In this document: positions 50,705 to 61,105 of the stretch, piece after piece
How the letters are laid out: each line of letters starts with the position of its first letter
How positions within the stretch are numbered: the stretch's first letter is position 1
DNA from: Boswellia sacra
Lineage: Eukaryota; Streptophyta; Magnoliopsida; Sapindales; Burseraceae
Assembly (NCBI GenBank): GCA_013180625.2
Contig: SNVD02006154.1
Span: 1 to 64,000, forward strand
Length of the DNA stretch: 64,000 bases
Direction: 5' to 3'
Notes under the pieces: generated by a model
Told to the model about the DNA's origin: nothing
Database searches by the model: none
Seen by the model: only the letters and a program-made list of their open reading frames with translations
Position numbers and translations under genes: made by a program

Positions 50705-50804
50705 ATGAGGGAAGAGTACGAGGTGGGAATTTCTGAGCGAGCTCAGATTGAATTATTGATTTTGTTTTTGGAAGGTTTTATGCCCTGGAATGATTTGCTC
50801 GCAG
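50705..50804 (+). other. Candidate exon, unrecognised
   Basis: ATG at 50705 reads MREEYEVGISERAQIELLIL.. for 33 codons and ends GCAG followed by GTGAAT, a usable splice donor. I do not recognise the protein. The phase does not join cleanly to the exon-like segment at 51702, so the two may not belong together, or an exon was lost when the PPR fragment and local duplication arose. Divergent from the tRNA gene 93 bp away. Confidence 0.3.
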
Positions 50805-51520
50805 GTGAATAATTATAATTGACATTAGCTTGTTGTTGAATTTTATAGAGTTTATGGTTATTCTATTCTGTTTCATAATCAACTCTAAATTTTCTAATTT
50901 TGATAATTACATGCTCAAGTTATAAAAAATAGGTATTCATAATGGTGTTTATGCTGACTGCTGAGTAATCTATGGATTACTCAGGATGCATGAATGAAAT
51001 TGCTATTGCACGTGTGCTGTTTGACGGAATGCCTTTAAGAGACATAGCAAGCTGGAATATGCTTCGGGCTATGTACGGTTACAATTATGGTTCTTGGGTT
51101 GACTGTTAGTCTTGTTTAAAAGATTGATATATGCAGAAATTAAAGCTGATAGGATTTGTGATTCTGTTGCCAGCTTTTGGTCAAGTAGAAAAGCTAGATA
51201 ATGGAAGAGCATTTCATTGCTATGCAACAAAAGTAGGCCTTGGATGCGTATTGAGTTTGGAGAATCCGTTATTGGGATTGTATACAAAGTTTGGAGAGAT
51301 TGGTGCAGCATTAAGATTGTTTGATGTATTGGTTTACAGAAGAGATGTAGTGTTACCGAACCTTTGGCAATTCAGTTTCACAATTAACACTAAATTTGGC
51401 AATTTCTGATCCATATTATGTTTTCATTTTTTTTTTTCTTTGTTGAATTAGATTCAATTTTACTCGGTTTTATGCCCTGGAATGATTATAGGCGTATAAT
51501 TTTAATTGAGATTAGGGGTT
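50774..51520. repeat. Local direct repeat flanking the PPR fragment
   Basis: A 22-bp identical block, from ggttttatgccctgg to atgatt, occurs at 50774-50795 and 51466-51487. Similarity continues downstream for about 45 bp in both (aattataattgacattag against aattttaattgagattag; tttatggttattctattctg against tctatggtaattctgttcc). The PPR fragment lies between the copies. This suggests duplication of an exon-intron border around the inserted sequence. Confidence 0.7.
50975..51360 (+). pseudogene. PPR protein gene fragment
   Basis: Two adjoining stretches match pentatricopeptide-repeat proteins of the PLS class, organelle RNA-binding factors. The first, 50975-51108, reads ARVLFDGMPLRDIASWNM. After a stop and frame change, 51131-51366 reads GRAFHCYATKVGLG, then LGLYTKFGEIGAALRLFDVL and YRRDVV. 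These correspond to consecutive repeat units with the usual spacing of FD.MP.RD..SWN, then H.YA.K.G, then LY.K.G.I..A..LFD. No start, no targeting peptide and no C-terminal E or DYW domain are present. It is a short relic. Confidence 0.7.
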
Positions 51521-51701
51521 CAATTTATTAGGGTCTATGGTAATTCTGTTCCATAATTATTGTTTTATTCAATATTTACACCAATTTCGGTAATTTTGAT
51601 AATTTAGTCAGTTATTTTGTTTAAATATTAAGATTTTCTTTTTTTTAAAAAAAAAAAAATTTACTGTCATTTTAGCAATGAAAGGCTTAACATGATTGTA
51701 G

Positions 51702-52066
51702 ATTGAAGGGGAAGAGCAAGCTGCTGCTGATGGATTGTCCCAATATTCAAGATTTGTGATGGCATGTATCGGGAATCAGGCTCAACCTTCTGACTCAAGA
51801 CTGGATTTGATGAAGGTAAAATTCTGGTTTCTTAGATTAACTTAGCAGTGATGTTTTGTTTGATGATGGCAAAATGTTATAAGACTCCATTTGGTAGTTG
51901 CCCCATTGGATCTTGTTGATTGATGCAAATATTTGTGATTCTTTCTCCATTTCTTCAGGAGATTTCAGGGTTGCCCACTACTTTGAAGAGGGATTCAGCT
52001 CAACCTCAGCTGGCGGCTTCTCCTGATCCAATGTTGGAGTCTTCAAGCTCAGGTGCTAAATTGTAG
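51702..52066 (+). CDS. Two terminal exons of an unrecognised gene (partial)
   Basis: Segment 51702-51815 follows TGTAG and reads IEGEEQAAADGLSQYSRFVM.. for 38 codons without a stop, ending AAG then GTAAAA. Segment 51959-52066 follows a strong acceptor (tttctccatttcttcag) and reads EISGLPTTLKRDSAQPQLAA.. for 35 codons to a stop at 52064-52066. Both are phase 0, so they join cleanly. The composition (Ala, Ser, Gln, Pro-rich C-terminus) and proper splice sites look genic, not random. I cannot name the family. Upstream exons may be the 50705 segment or may have been lost. Expression is unknown. Confidence 0.45.
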
Positions 52067-54290
52067 AAAGCCGACGGTTTCTGGAAAATAAAGTATTAAA
52101 ATAAATATATTTCCATTCAAGTTGGTATTTGGCAAAGATACTAAGCTTAATGAGTATCGCCTTGAGTCATTTTAACAGGGTCTTTAGTATGAAATCCATG
52201 TTTAACAAGTATTCTTACTTTTAGGAGAAAAAAATCTTATTGGTTATTTTTACTCTTCAGAACCATTTCATTATCCTGTAGTATTCCTTAAAAGCAATAT
52301 CATTTCCTTTATTGAGATTGGTTCCAATTTCCTCTCTAATTTAGTTGATCGATTGAAATAGGTTTATTTCCGATTCCGATCATTGTTAGCTTTTAGGAAT
52401 CAAATTCAAATAAGAAAGAATCAATAAGTATATTTACATGCAAAATAAGAATAACAAGATCAATTTGGTAGGTATCAAATAAGCATATGGTAGGTACGAG
52501 CTTCATATTGTGATCCTAAAACATAACTTGCTAATTATTACACTTTATGTCACTCCTTATTCTATACGGGCGTCTCTAAATTTGCTTGATTCGTTTGAAA
52601 TAGGAAAGCATTGGTCACATTACCAAGTCTTGAATAGTACTACTCCATGTTGGAAGATACTTAGTAAAATAACGACCGAATATTTATTGCCAAATAGAAT
52701 ACTTCCCTTACTTTTGTCAACGCATAAATTATGTAGACTATCCAGAATTTGCTGACTTGTTACATTTGGAATTTGGACTACCGAGTAATACTTGATGCTT
52801 CTGTGTATAAAGCTTGGCTGCTCCCTTGAATGGAAATGACCCCCACCCAACTTTTGTCCACACTTAGCATTCTTTGTATGCTTTCAAAATGAAACTTGAG
52901 ATCATTCTTGAGTAACAAAACCTTTCGGTAGTCCCGTACTACTCAGGAAATATACATTTCTAAGCCAGCTCCTTGGAACCATTTTTCTCTCAGCAGCTTA
53001 CTCAGAAATTCAGACTACATTGGTCTATGTATAAAGCCAAAATTCTAGCCTCTACAGAAAGCTACATGGGTCGTCAAGTTCCGAAGTGCATCTGCCGAGT
53101 TCAAGCTACTGATGAACTATTTTGAGCACTTGACTAATCTGGAGTAAAATCGTCAAAATCCAAATTATATTATCACCAAAAATGGATAATTCTTTAAAAA
53201 TATATATATATATCTACTCCAGAATGGAATGGAAATAGTATGATAACAGATTCCTTTTCACGAGAGGGCTCGACCTAAATTGAAATTTTACCATGTACAA
53301 ATACTTGTTGAATAATATTCGGGATTGTTAATACTCCAGATGCAAGGTAAACACGTTTTGAACTCTCTCTAAAATTACATTCCTTTGTCACTGACTTAAG
53401 CTTTGATTAACTGTACCCCCGCTGGCCAGTCCTTTGACCTATTTTCTTTTCTTACATAAACATATTATTCTGATTTGATTTTCATGTTTGTTTTTCCGCG
53501 AGACAAATTTTTGTCATCAACAAAAAAAAAAAAAGACAAAAAAAAACTGAATATTATATGATGTATATTCATATGGTTGCGGGCCTTTTGGGTCAACATG
53601 ACGTGCGAATTAACACTAGAGCTAAACCTTAGTTGTCTCAGCACTCATTACTCGCCAGTGCTTTGTTTTCTGCCTTCCACTGATCGTTTCCACCATTTGA
53701 TGAATACAAAATCATATGTTGAGAAGTGAGAAGACTTCACAATAAATCAGGATATTTAATTAAAATTTAAAGCGTTAATTTTGCGTATACATGTCAATCA
53801 GACAGTGCTGCAAATTCTCTTTGGATCACTTCAGTTCGTTAATTTGTTGAAGACACCAAAAATTAATTGGCAATATCTACAGAAAATTAGCAATATCTAT
53901 ACAAAAGTGATACCATGTAGGGTTATAAATTATTTGTATAAATTCATTTATATAAACTGAATAAATATATGTTAATAATAACTATCATGTAATTGAGATT
54001 ATAATTGTAGCATCACGAGTCTCATTCTCTAAAGAGGAAGGAAAAGCAAATTGAAATTCCAATAAAATAAAATTTAGTTCGAAAATAATTGGGTAACTGT
54101 ATATGCATCACATGTATGATTATAGCCTTGGCTCTTTTAAAAAACAAGAAAAGTATAAAGACAAAAAAATAACAAAAAAGACAGAAGATAACACTACATA
54201 ACCTCATTTGATTCAATGACTTTAATTAGGCTAGGATATATGGTGACAAATTTAAGACTTGAAAAGCACCATCGAAATCATGGGAATGTC
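52067..54290. other. Intergenic DNA, nothing recognised
   Basis: AT-rich to average composition. No coding domain, RNA gene or element end was recognised. A short (AT)n run is at about 53200-53212 and A-rich runs at about 53521-53548. The downstream part of the 51959 exon (52067-52500) would be its 3' UTR if that gene is real. Confidence 0.45.
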
Positions 54291-54749
54291 TAGGGATGGC
54301 AAAAGTCCGGTGCGGGTGCGGGTTTGGCCATTCCGCACCCGGACCGGACTTAAAAAAATTTCCCCGGACCCCGGAAAATCTCCGGATTTTTCCGGGTTTT
54401 TCCGGGTCCGGGTTTTTCCGGGTTTTAGGATATTACATACCGCACCCGCACCGCATCCGGAAAAAAACCCGGATTTCCCCGGATTTTTTTTCATTTTTAT
54501 CCTTACCCGGAAAAAACCCGGATTTTTTCATACTTTTTCCTATTTTTTCTTAATTTTTTTAAGAATTATGCGGATGCGGTGCGGGTGCGGGGTTTATTGA
54601 CAATACCGCACCCGCACCGCACCCGGATTTTTTTTTTAAAACAATCCCCGCACCCGGATTTAAAACCCGCAAAATCCGGGTTTTTTCCACCCGGATTTTC
54701 CGGGTAAAATCCGGGTACCCGGTAAACCCGGGTTTTTTTGCCAACCCTA
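54291..54749. mobile_element. Miniature hAT-type element rich in CCGGGT repeats
   Basis: 459 bp with an 8-bp target duplication ggaatgtc at 54283-54290 and 54750-54757. Terminal inverted repeats are tagggatggcaaaa (left) and the complement of ttttgccaaccctag (right). The interior is almost entirely degenerate CCGGGTTTTTCCGG-type repeats in both orientations plus gcgggtgcgg/ccgcacccgca blocks. Open frames here are products of the repeat, not genes. It is a different family from the taggggtgttca elements but of the same superfamily by duplication length. Confidence 0.88.
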
Positions 54750-54757
54750 GGAATGTC

Positions 54758-55694
54758 GACATCCATTTAATGTTGATAAAAAATAATGAATTTCGATTTC
54801 AAAAATGCTTATTTCTTAATAATTGGCATGGAGCCTTGGTTTAAGATATGCAAGACTGAGGAGGTCTAATTAAATAAAAAATTAAGAAAATATTAACAAA
54901 AAAATTATAACAGACAGACCGAGATTTAAGAAATTTAGAATTTATTTGACCAAATTGAAAAGAACTCCAATTGTAATTAATTCATTAGCTTCTTCCTTCG
55001 AAGAACCACCCCTGAAACACCTCAAGTCAGAGGCCATATTGATTGATAATAAGGTGATCCGAAAGGCGATGAAATCTCAAATTCATCGATTTCGTTACCA
55101 TAACTAATCTTAGAGATATTAATTTTCTGAACTTATGGTGAATTAAGATGCAAATTAACAAAGAATCTAGTCCATTCAAATCAAATCAAATCATCAAAAT
55201 ATTTAACCTAATCCTCTTGGATATTTCTGTCAAGCTCTACCCTAAAAGCAAAGAGATAAGATTAGGATGTAAAGGAGACAGTCGATGTCACATCTATCTT
55301 TTTTAAATTTAAGAAATAAATTTGTTATAGTTGGTCACGGAGAAGCCTGCAGATCAAGCCAGCACTGCTCCTTTGTCCTTTTAAGTGTGGGTAAACAAAG
55401 GACTCCTTTAGTTGACTAAATTGATGTGATAGCGAAATGACACTAGCTAGATTCTCTATATAGCCATGACAAAGCTAGGGCGTGTCTTTTCCTATGGCAT
55501 AATTGATATGGACATTTGGAGGCAATATGAAAAGCTGCAAGAGATCCTTTGGGCAACCTTATATTGCCCCACAATTTGGACCAAGACTTCTATTACTTTC
55601 TCAAATTCTTCAATAATTGGGTCTTGAAAGTATAAAGAATGCCGAAATTTTTGAAAGGTTTGCCTCTTTGATTATGAAATTAATTGATGACGAT
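54758..55694. other. Intergenic DNA, nothing recognised
   Basis: AT-rich; no gene or element ends recognised. It borders the 3' LTR of the Gypsy element. The five bases before that LTR, acgat (55690-55694), should be its target duplication, but the other flank is outside the window. Confidence 0.45.
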
Positions 55695-56472
55695 TGTTGA
55701 TGCACGGTTTCCGGACGGCCAGAGGAGCGGGTCGGAGCTCGGGTCGTGCGACGGGTCCGGTCCTGCGAGCACAGAAAAACGGTCAGGGGTGCCGGCGCTA
55801 GTGCCGGCGGTGACCCTCCGACGCTCAAGTCAGTATCCGGCACTCCGGAATTTTCTGAGAGAAATTCCTAGAGAGAGAAGCTCTCAAAAATAGAGGAATT
55901 GTAGAGAGATAACAAGTTCAGAAAAATGTGCATTTGTCAACATGTAAAAAGTTACCTTGAGCAACGTTTCGGAGGGTATATATAGGAGTCGGGATGGGCT
56001 ATTGTGGAACCCAGATAATAGGCCCAGAAGATGGGCTCCAGTAATGGGCTTACTGTAATGGGCCCATGTAATGGGATACGGTAATGGGCTTACCGTATGG
56101 GCCCGGATAGTAGGATACAGTAATGGGCTTACTGTAATAGGCCCAGCTAATGAGATACAGTAATGGGCTTACTGTAATGGGCCCAGATAATGGGATACAG
56201 TAATGGACTTACTGTAATAGGCCCAGCTCATGGGATACAGTAATGGGCTTACTGTAATGGGCCCAGATAATGGGATACAGTAATGGGCTTACTGTAATGG
56301 GCCCAGATAGTGGGATACGGTAATGGGCTTACCGTATCATAAATAATTGAGCTGGGCTGGGTCATTGTGGGACCCAGATAATGGGCCCAGATAATGGGCC
56401 CAGATAATGGACCACAGTAATGGGCTTACTGTGTTAGAGACAATTAGGCCCAATATTATTATGGCCATAACA
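55695..56472 (-). repeat. Putative 3' LTR of Gypsy F
   Basis: Bounded by tgttgatgcacgg and ggccataaca, with complementary 5-bp ends (TGTTG/TAACA). It is followed on the plus strand by gtagtcccccca, the complement of a purine tract at the expected position. Only one LTR is in the window, so the borders are inferred. The LTR contains GC-rich start sequence, a TATA-like gtatatatagg (55977-55987) and a 40-bp tandem array. Confidence 0.7.
56042..56342. repeat. 40-bp tandem array inside the LTR of F
   Basis: About seven units plus a part unit, each starting taatgggcttactg (56042, 56082, 56121, 56161, 56201, 56241, 56281, 56321). Units alternate slightly (cccagataatggg against cccagctaatgag), hinting at an 80-bp higher-order step. 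Each junction contains an inverted repeat, tacagtaa..ttactgta, that could fold into a hairpin. Two further half-units lie at about 56370-56430. Confidence 0.92.
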
Positions 56473-56601
56473 GTAGTCCCCCCAGGCCCAAGTTGACCAA
56501 TGGGTCGACGTAGGGACTATTTAGTTATTTCTGGGCTAAAAATTAAATGCGTCAAGGGGCCAGCCCAAATATGTGATCTATTAAACCCTAGGTTGGTGCT
56601 C

Positions 56602-56609
56602 TATATAAG
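56602..56609 (+). promoter_or_regulatory. Candidate TATA box for the antisense gene in F
   Basis: tatataag, preceded by gctc, lies just inside the LTR border on the plus strand, opposite to the element. It could drive the spliced gene that starts coding at 58494. Inferred from position only. Confidence 0.45.
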
Positions 56610-56882
56610 ACACAAGTATTGGGGAGTAGGGTTTACTCAAAAATAGGAGAGAGCACCCGGGAGGCGAGCAGTACAAGTGACCCCAGCAAACAGGACTCTC
56701 CAACCTGAACCCGGATTTTCCAACCGCCACAAGTAAGTACTTTTCACTTGTGTATACACTTTAGAGTGCATGGAAAAATTTTTTCTTTAATGCAAAAATT
56801 TTGTACGGATTATGCCCTACGTATGTTTATGCGATTGTGTGTGAAAGAAAAAGAAATATGAATGAGTTTTTGGACGTGGTGG

Positions 56883-57450
56883 AGTCCCTGGGCGCGCAGC
56901 ATGGGCACGCTAGGCGTGCTGCCCGGGCGCGCAGCATGGGCACGCTGGGCGTGCTGCCCGGGTACGCAGCATGGGCGCGCTGCCTAGGCGTGCTGCCCGG
57001 GTGCGCAGCATGGGCGCGCTGCCTAGGCGTGCTGCCTGGGCGCGCAGCATGGGCGCGCTGCTTGGGCGCACTGCCTGGACACGCTGCATGGGCGCGCTGG
57101 GCGAGAGCCTGTGCGCGCGGGGCGAGCGGGCGAGAGCCTGTGCGCGCGGGGCGAGCGGGCGAGAGCCTGTGCGCGCGGGGCGAGCGGGCGAGGGCCTGTG
57201 CGCGCGGGGCGAGCGGGCGAGGGCCTGTGCGCGCTGGGCGAGGGCTGTGCGCGCTGGGCGAGCAGGCGAGGGCCTGTGCGCGCTGGGCGAGCAGGCGAGG
57301 CCCCATGGGCTGCTGCCCGGGCACGCAGCATGGGCGCGCTGCATGGGCGCGCTGCCTAGGCGTGCTGCCTGGGCGCGCTGGGCGATTGCGCGCGCGCTGG
57401 GCGCTGCTCGCGCGAGCGCTGGGCGCTGGCCTTGCTGCCTGCGTCATGCA
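56883..57450. repeat. GC-rich minisatellite in F (35-39 bp and 29 bp units)
   Basis: Two interleaved families. From 56883 to about 57095 units of 35-39 bp contain cgcagcatgggcgcgctgcc. From 57103 an exact 29-bp unit (starting gagagcctgtgcgcgcgggg) repeats at 57103, 57132, 57161, 57190 and 57219, followed by shorter variants. From about 57300 the first family returns. Because 29 is not a multiple of three, all frames stay open for long stretches and give Ala/Arg/Gly-rich translations (up to 244 codons plus, 206 minus). I treat those as artefacts of the repeat. Confidence 0.88.
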
Positions 57451-57529
57451 GGTTTACGTGAATTTGCAAGGACTTCATGCAGAAAATTTGAATAAGTACG
57501 GGGGCATATTAGCAAATTTTGAAATTTTC

Positions 57530-58390
57530 ATATAACTTCAGGGGTGCTGGTGTAAAATTTCAAAACCTTTTACTTAAAAATTGCGGGGGTGTTTGTGAAA
57601 AATTTCAAAACTTTATTTTTATTTCACGGGGGTGTTCCTGCGAATTTTCAAACTTCAAAAATTATTTCTCCGCGGGGGTGTTTCTGAAAATTTTTCAAAC
57701 TTAAATAATTTTTTCCTGCGGGGGGTTTTCTACGAATTTTCAAACTTTAAATAATTTTTCCTCCGCGGGGGTGTTTCCGCGAATTTTTAAACTTAAATAA
57801 TTTTTTCTCCGCGGGGGTGTTTCCGCGAATTTTTAAACTTAAATAATTTTTTCTCCGCGGGGGCGTTTCCGCGAATTTTCAAACTTGAATAAACTTTCCT
57901 CCGCGGGCGTGCTTCCGCGGATTTTCAAGTTTGAATAATTTTTCCTCTGCGGGAGTGCTTCCGCGGATTTTCAAGCTTTAATATTTTTTTCCTCCGCAGA
58001 CGTGCTTCCGCGGGCGTGCTTCCGCGGACGTGCTTCCGCGGACTTTCAGATTTGAATAATTTTTCTTCCGCGGGTGTGCTTCCGCGGATTTTCAAACTTG
58101 AATAATTTTTCCTCCGCGGGAGTGCTTCCGCGAGCTTTCAAACTTGAATAAACTTTTCTCCGCGGGCGTGCTTCCGGGGATTTTCAAGTTTCAATATTTT
58201 TTCTTCCGCAGGCGTACTTCCGCGGGTCCGCGGGTGTTCTTCCGCGGACTTTGAAGCTTTAATAATTTTTCCTCCGCGGCTGTGCTTCCGCGAGCTTTCA
58301 AACTTGAGTAAACTTTTCTCCGCGGGCGTGCTTCCGCGGACATTCTTACTTTGAATACTTTATCCTCCGCGGGTGTGCTCCCGCGGACTC
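57530..58390. repeat. 46-bp tandem array in F
   Basis: About 18 degenerate units of 46-47 bp. Each combines a GC-rich half (tccgcgggngtgnttccgcg, with CCGCGG palindromes) and an AT-rich half (gaattttcaaacttgaataa). Units are most regular between 57760 and 57900 and more diverged at both ends; some are partly duplicated near 58000-58040. The array ends at a T-run (58413-58429). Confidence 0.9.
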
Positions 58391-58493
58391 TCGATACAGT
58401 CCCCCAGCAGTTTTTTTTTTTTTTTTTTACTCACCTCTTCCTTCCCTCAGTAGACTTGGTTTGATGACTAACGACCCCTCTTTGACTGTGCAG

Positions 58494-60733
58494 ATGGCTA
58501 GAGTCAAAACCACTGTAAGGTTGATACGGGGGGAACCGAGTCATCAAACCCAGTCTTCCAGGGGCAAGGATCCGGCGACCAACCGTAAAGAAGTTAACGA
58601 ATTTTATCAAAACTTCTTGGGTCCGGATCGGGAGTTGGGACAAAATTCCGTCAACCATGAGGTGGTAGACACTGAAGGGGACAGCGACTGGTCGTCCTCT
58701 GCTACCTCGGATAGCGAACCGGAGGCCGAAAAGTGGTGGGAGGCGGACCATATTGATAACCAGCTTCCAGAAGACCGATTAAAGACATATAGAGCCCATT
58801 TCCTTATCCCCGCTTCAGTCATCCTGTTTCTTCCAAGGAAGGGTGATCGGTGGAGTAAGCCACCCCGCGGTGTCATTGCTCTAAGCTTAGAGCTATTGAG
58901 AGCTGGTCTCCGGGTGCCTTTTGATAACTACGTTCGCCGTATACTCGATGCTATGGGCATCGCTCCTTCCCAACTGTCGGCCAATAGGTGGAGGCTTCTG
59001 ATAGCTTTTCAAAGTTTATTCAGAAGTGCCGGCCTTGGCGACCCTACCACCAATCATGTTAAGCACATATTTGCCATTCACCCGCCGAATGGAGAGAAGA
59101 CGGGTTACTATTATATATCCCAGCGAGGGAAGACGGATGACCCCAACCGCCTTTTTGGCATTCCTTCCCATGTGAAAGAATGGAAGTTTAAGCAATTCTG
59201 GTGTGGTGGCGGTTGGAAGTATCAGGAAGGTGCTCGCCCAAAGGGGGAGAAGTTGAAGATTAGGAGGCATTTTGGTGTTTGTGGTACCATATTATAATAG
59301 CTCCTTATCTGACTTTGTTATGACCACTCTTGATCGACTGACATTATTTTCTGTTTTTGTTGCAGCTTCTTGGACCAAGCGTCCGCTGTTGTCTCAAAAA
59401 GAGAGGGACGACTTGCAAGTGGTGCTCAAGCTACCCGTGGATGCGAAGAACGTGAATAACCTCACTGATCGGGAGCAGTTAGCCCGTCTTGGCTTATCAC
59501 CTCCCATTCCTCCGGAAGGTAAGCTGGGTCATTACTTTTCGATCTTATTTCATCAAACACGTACTTGCAGTCTTACCAATTTTATTTTCGTGCAGGACTA
59601 TTCCCATTACATCCTACCAAGAAGCGGTTTGCTCAACTCGTAGCCAAGATGCCACTTAAGCCTTTCACTCATGACAAACCTAGTTCATCCCAGAAAAAGC
59701 GGAGTGGCAGTCCTCCAATTCTCAGACCTCCGAAGAGGAAAGCTAGTAGTCACAAGGAGGCTCCCGTACGGAAGCCAGTTCCTGAAAGGTCTGCCTCCGT
59801 TCAGCCTGCGGGTGAAGTGGCAACCTCCCAGCCTACTGGGAGCCGTTTACCTTCAGCCACTCAGCTACCCAAGCGCTTTACTTTTGACAGTACGGGCTTT
59901 CAGGGCGGCTCAACATGTGGAGACTACCTTCAGGAGTTGTCTCAAAATGCTGCACGCCTCATGCCTACCAATGTCTTTCCAGGAGACGTAAGACTCTCAT
60001 ACTTTGATGCGATCGCCGTCGGGATGGGCATCATCCTTCAGGTTAGGCTTCATTGAAACCCTCTCTTCCTTTTTTCTTTATACTTTGACAGTCATGCCTT
60101 AACTCCTTCCCTCTCCTTGCCTTCCTTTCTGTAGGCGACAGGACCCTTGGCTCAAGGGGAGTCTACCAATACCAACCTCTTCAAGGAAGTAAACCTTCTC
60201 ACTTCCGAGGTTGACGACTGGAAGGTGAAGCATCTAGTCTGCCTTGACAACTTAACCGAGACGGAAAGTAGAATGGCAGAGATGAAGGAACAGATTGGTA
60301 GGCTGAAGGCTGACTTGTCCGAGGCCAAGAAGGAGGCGCTATCCAGCGTAAAAGGGCCAATGATTTTAGCCAAGAACTTCGAGAGAGAGCTACTGCTGAG
60401 CAGGGTAGGATAGGCAAAGCAGTGGCTCGCTTCCGTAGGGGTCGCATCTACCAGCAAGCTATGGAACGCTCCTACATTGAGGGAGTCAATGGGGTGCGTA
60501 GATGGTTCCATGACCGCCATCCAGAGATTGATCAGTCACCCATAGCTGAGGAGTTAAACTTGGTGGAAGAGCCTATCCCTACAGCGAACCCCGATCCCGA
60601 GCAATTCCGCCGCCTCATCCTTAAAGATGAGGATTATGAGTCGACATTGGACACAGCAGCTTGGGAGGCCAAGCAAGGCGACTCTACCTTACCGTCATCA
60701 GAAGAAGAAGGAGGTGATGAGGCCACTTCTTAG
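58494..60733 (+). pseudogene. Spliced antisense gene of Gypsy F (Transposase_28-like)
   Basis: Four exons on the strand opposite to the element. Exon 1, 58494 to about 59274 (or 59283), starts MARVKTTVRLIRGEPSHQTQ. It contains FLIPASVILFLP, LLRAGLRVPFDNYVR and LSANRWRLLIAFQSLF, the pattern of the putative gypsy-type transposon domain (Transposase_28). Exon 2, 59366-59518, reads SWTKRPLLSQKERDDLQVVL. Exon 3, 59596-60041, starts LFPLHPTKKRF and is basic and Pro/Ser-rich. Exon 4, 60135-60733, has a coiled coil (DNLTETESRMAEMKEQIGRL). Intron phases agree (phase 1 at the first two junctions). A one-base shift near 60380 breaks exon 4 between ..KNF and RERATAEQGRIGKAVARFRR; the rest, RGRIYQQAMERSYIEGVNGV, runs to the stop. 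If that shift is real the product is truncated. Role unknown; DNA binding or regulation of the element is speculation. Confidence 0.8.
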
Positions 60734-61105
60734 GGATAATTGGAATTCTTCCAAGTAGGTAGATGCTTATTCATAGGAATAACCATATCACGGCTGCTCT
60801 CCAGGCCTTGATTTTACCTTTTACTGTCTTTGCTTTCGATTCAATGTACTAGTTGAGGATGTGTGGCATCCCTCAACCAATTTTCAAATAATGAGAACAC
60901 TAAAAATTTTTTTTTTCCTCTGGCGTTGTATTCTTTTACTTGTTCCATCTCATTGCAATTTGGTTATACTGTGCTTTAAGGAGGTGCAGTCACAAGAATT
61001 CTGAATAATCTGAGCACTTTATTGATAATCTCCTTATTGGTCTCCCTATGGGAGTTGTTACACATGCATAAGCTCCTGGGCGGAGTTACTGCATATATAG
61101 AGAGA
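60734..61105. other. Convergent 3' intergenic segment inside F
   Basis: Lies between the stop of the antisense gene (plus strand, 60733) and the stop of pol (minus strand, 61106). It contains caaataatgagaacac (60886-60901), a possible polyadenylation region for the antisense gene, followed by a T-run at 60910-60919. No ORF of note. Confidence 0.55.

Larger units (their letters stand above)
56733..58493 (+). other. Candidate 5'-leader intron of the antisense gene
   Basis: A strong donor, GTAAGT, occurs at 56733 (ccacaa|gtaagtac). A pyrimidine-rich acceptor, ctttgactgtgcag, ends at 58493, directly before ATG. If used, this 1.76-kb intron would remove both GC-rich tandem arrays from the mRNA. 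It is inference from splice-site consensus; an RNA read across the junction would settle it. Confidence 0.4.

Noticed and set aside
54259..54600. Overlapping ORFs rich in Pro, Gly, Phe and Arg
   Set aside because: Products of the CCGGGT repeat inside the hAT-type element at 54291-54749.
56801..57535. Very long open frames on both strands (up to 244 codons plus, 206 minus) rich in Ala, Arg and Gly
   Set aside because: They are produced by the GC-rich 29-bp and 35-39-bp tandem repeats, which contain few stop codons in any frame. No domain, and both strands are open at once.
57530..58390. Regular repeats with spacer-like AT-rich parts, superficially CRISPR-like
   Set aside because: The 'spacers' are as conserved as the 'repeats', the genome is a plant, and the array lies in a retrotransposon. 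It is a tandem repeat.
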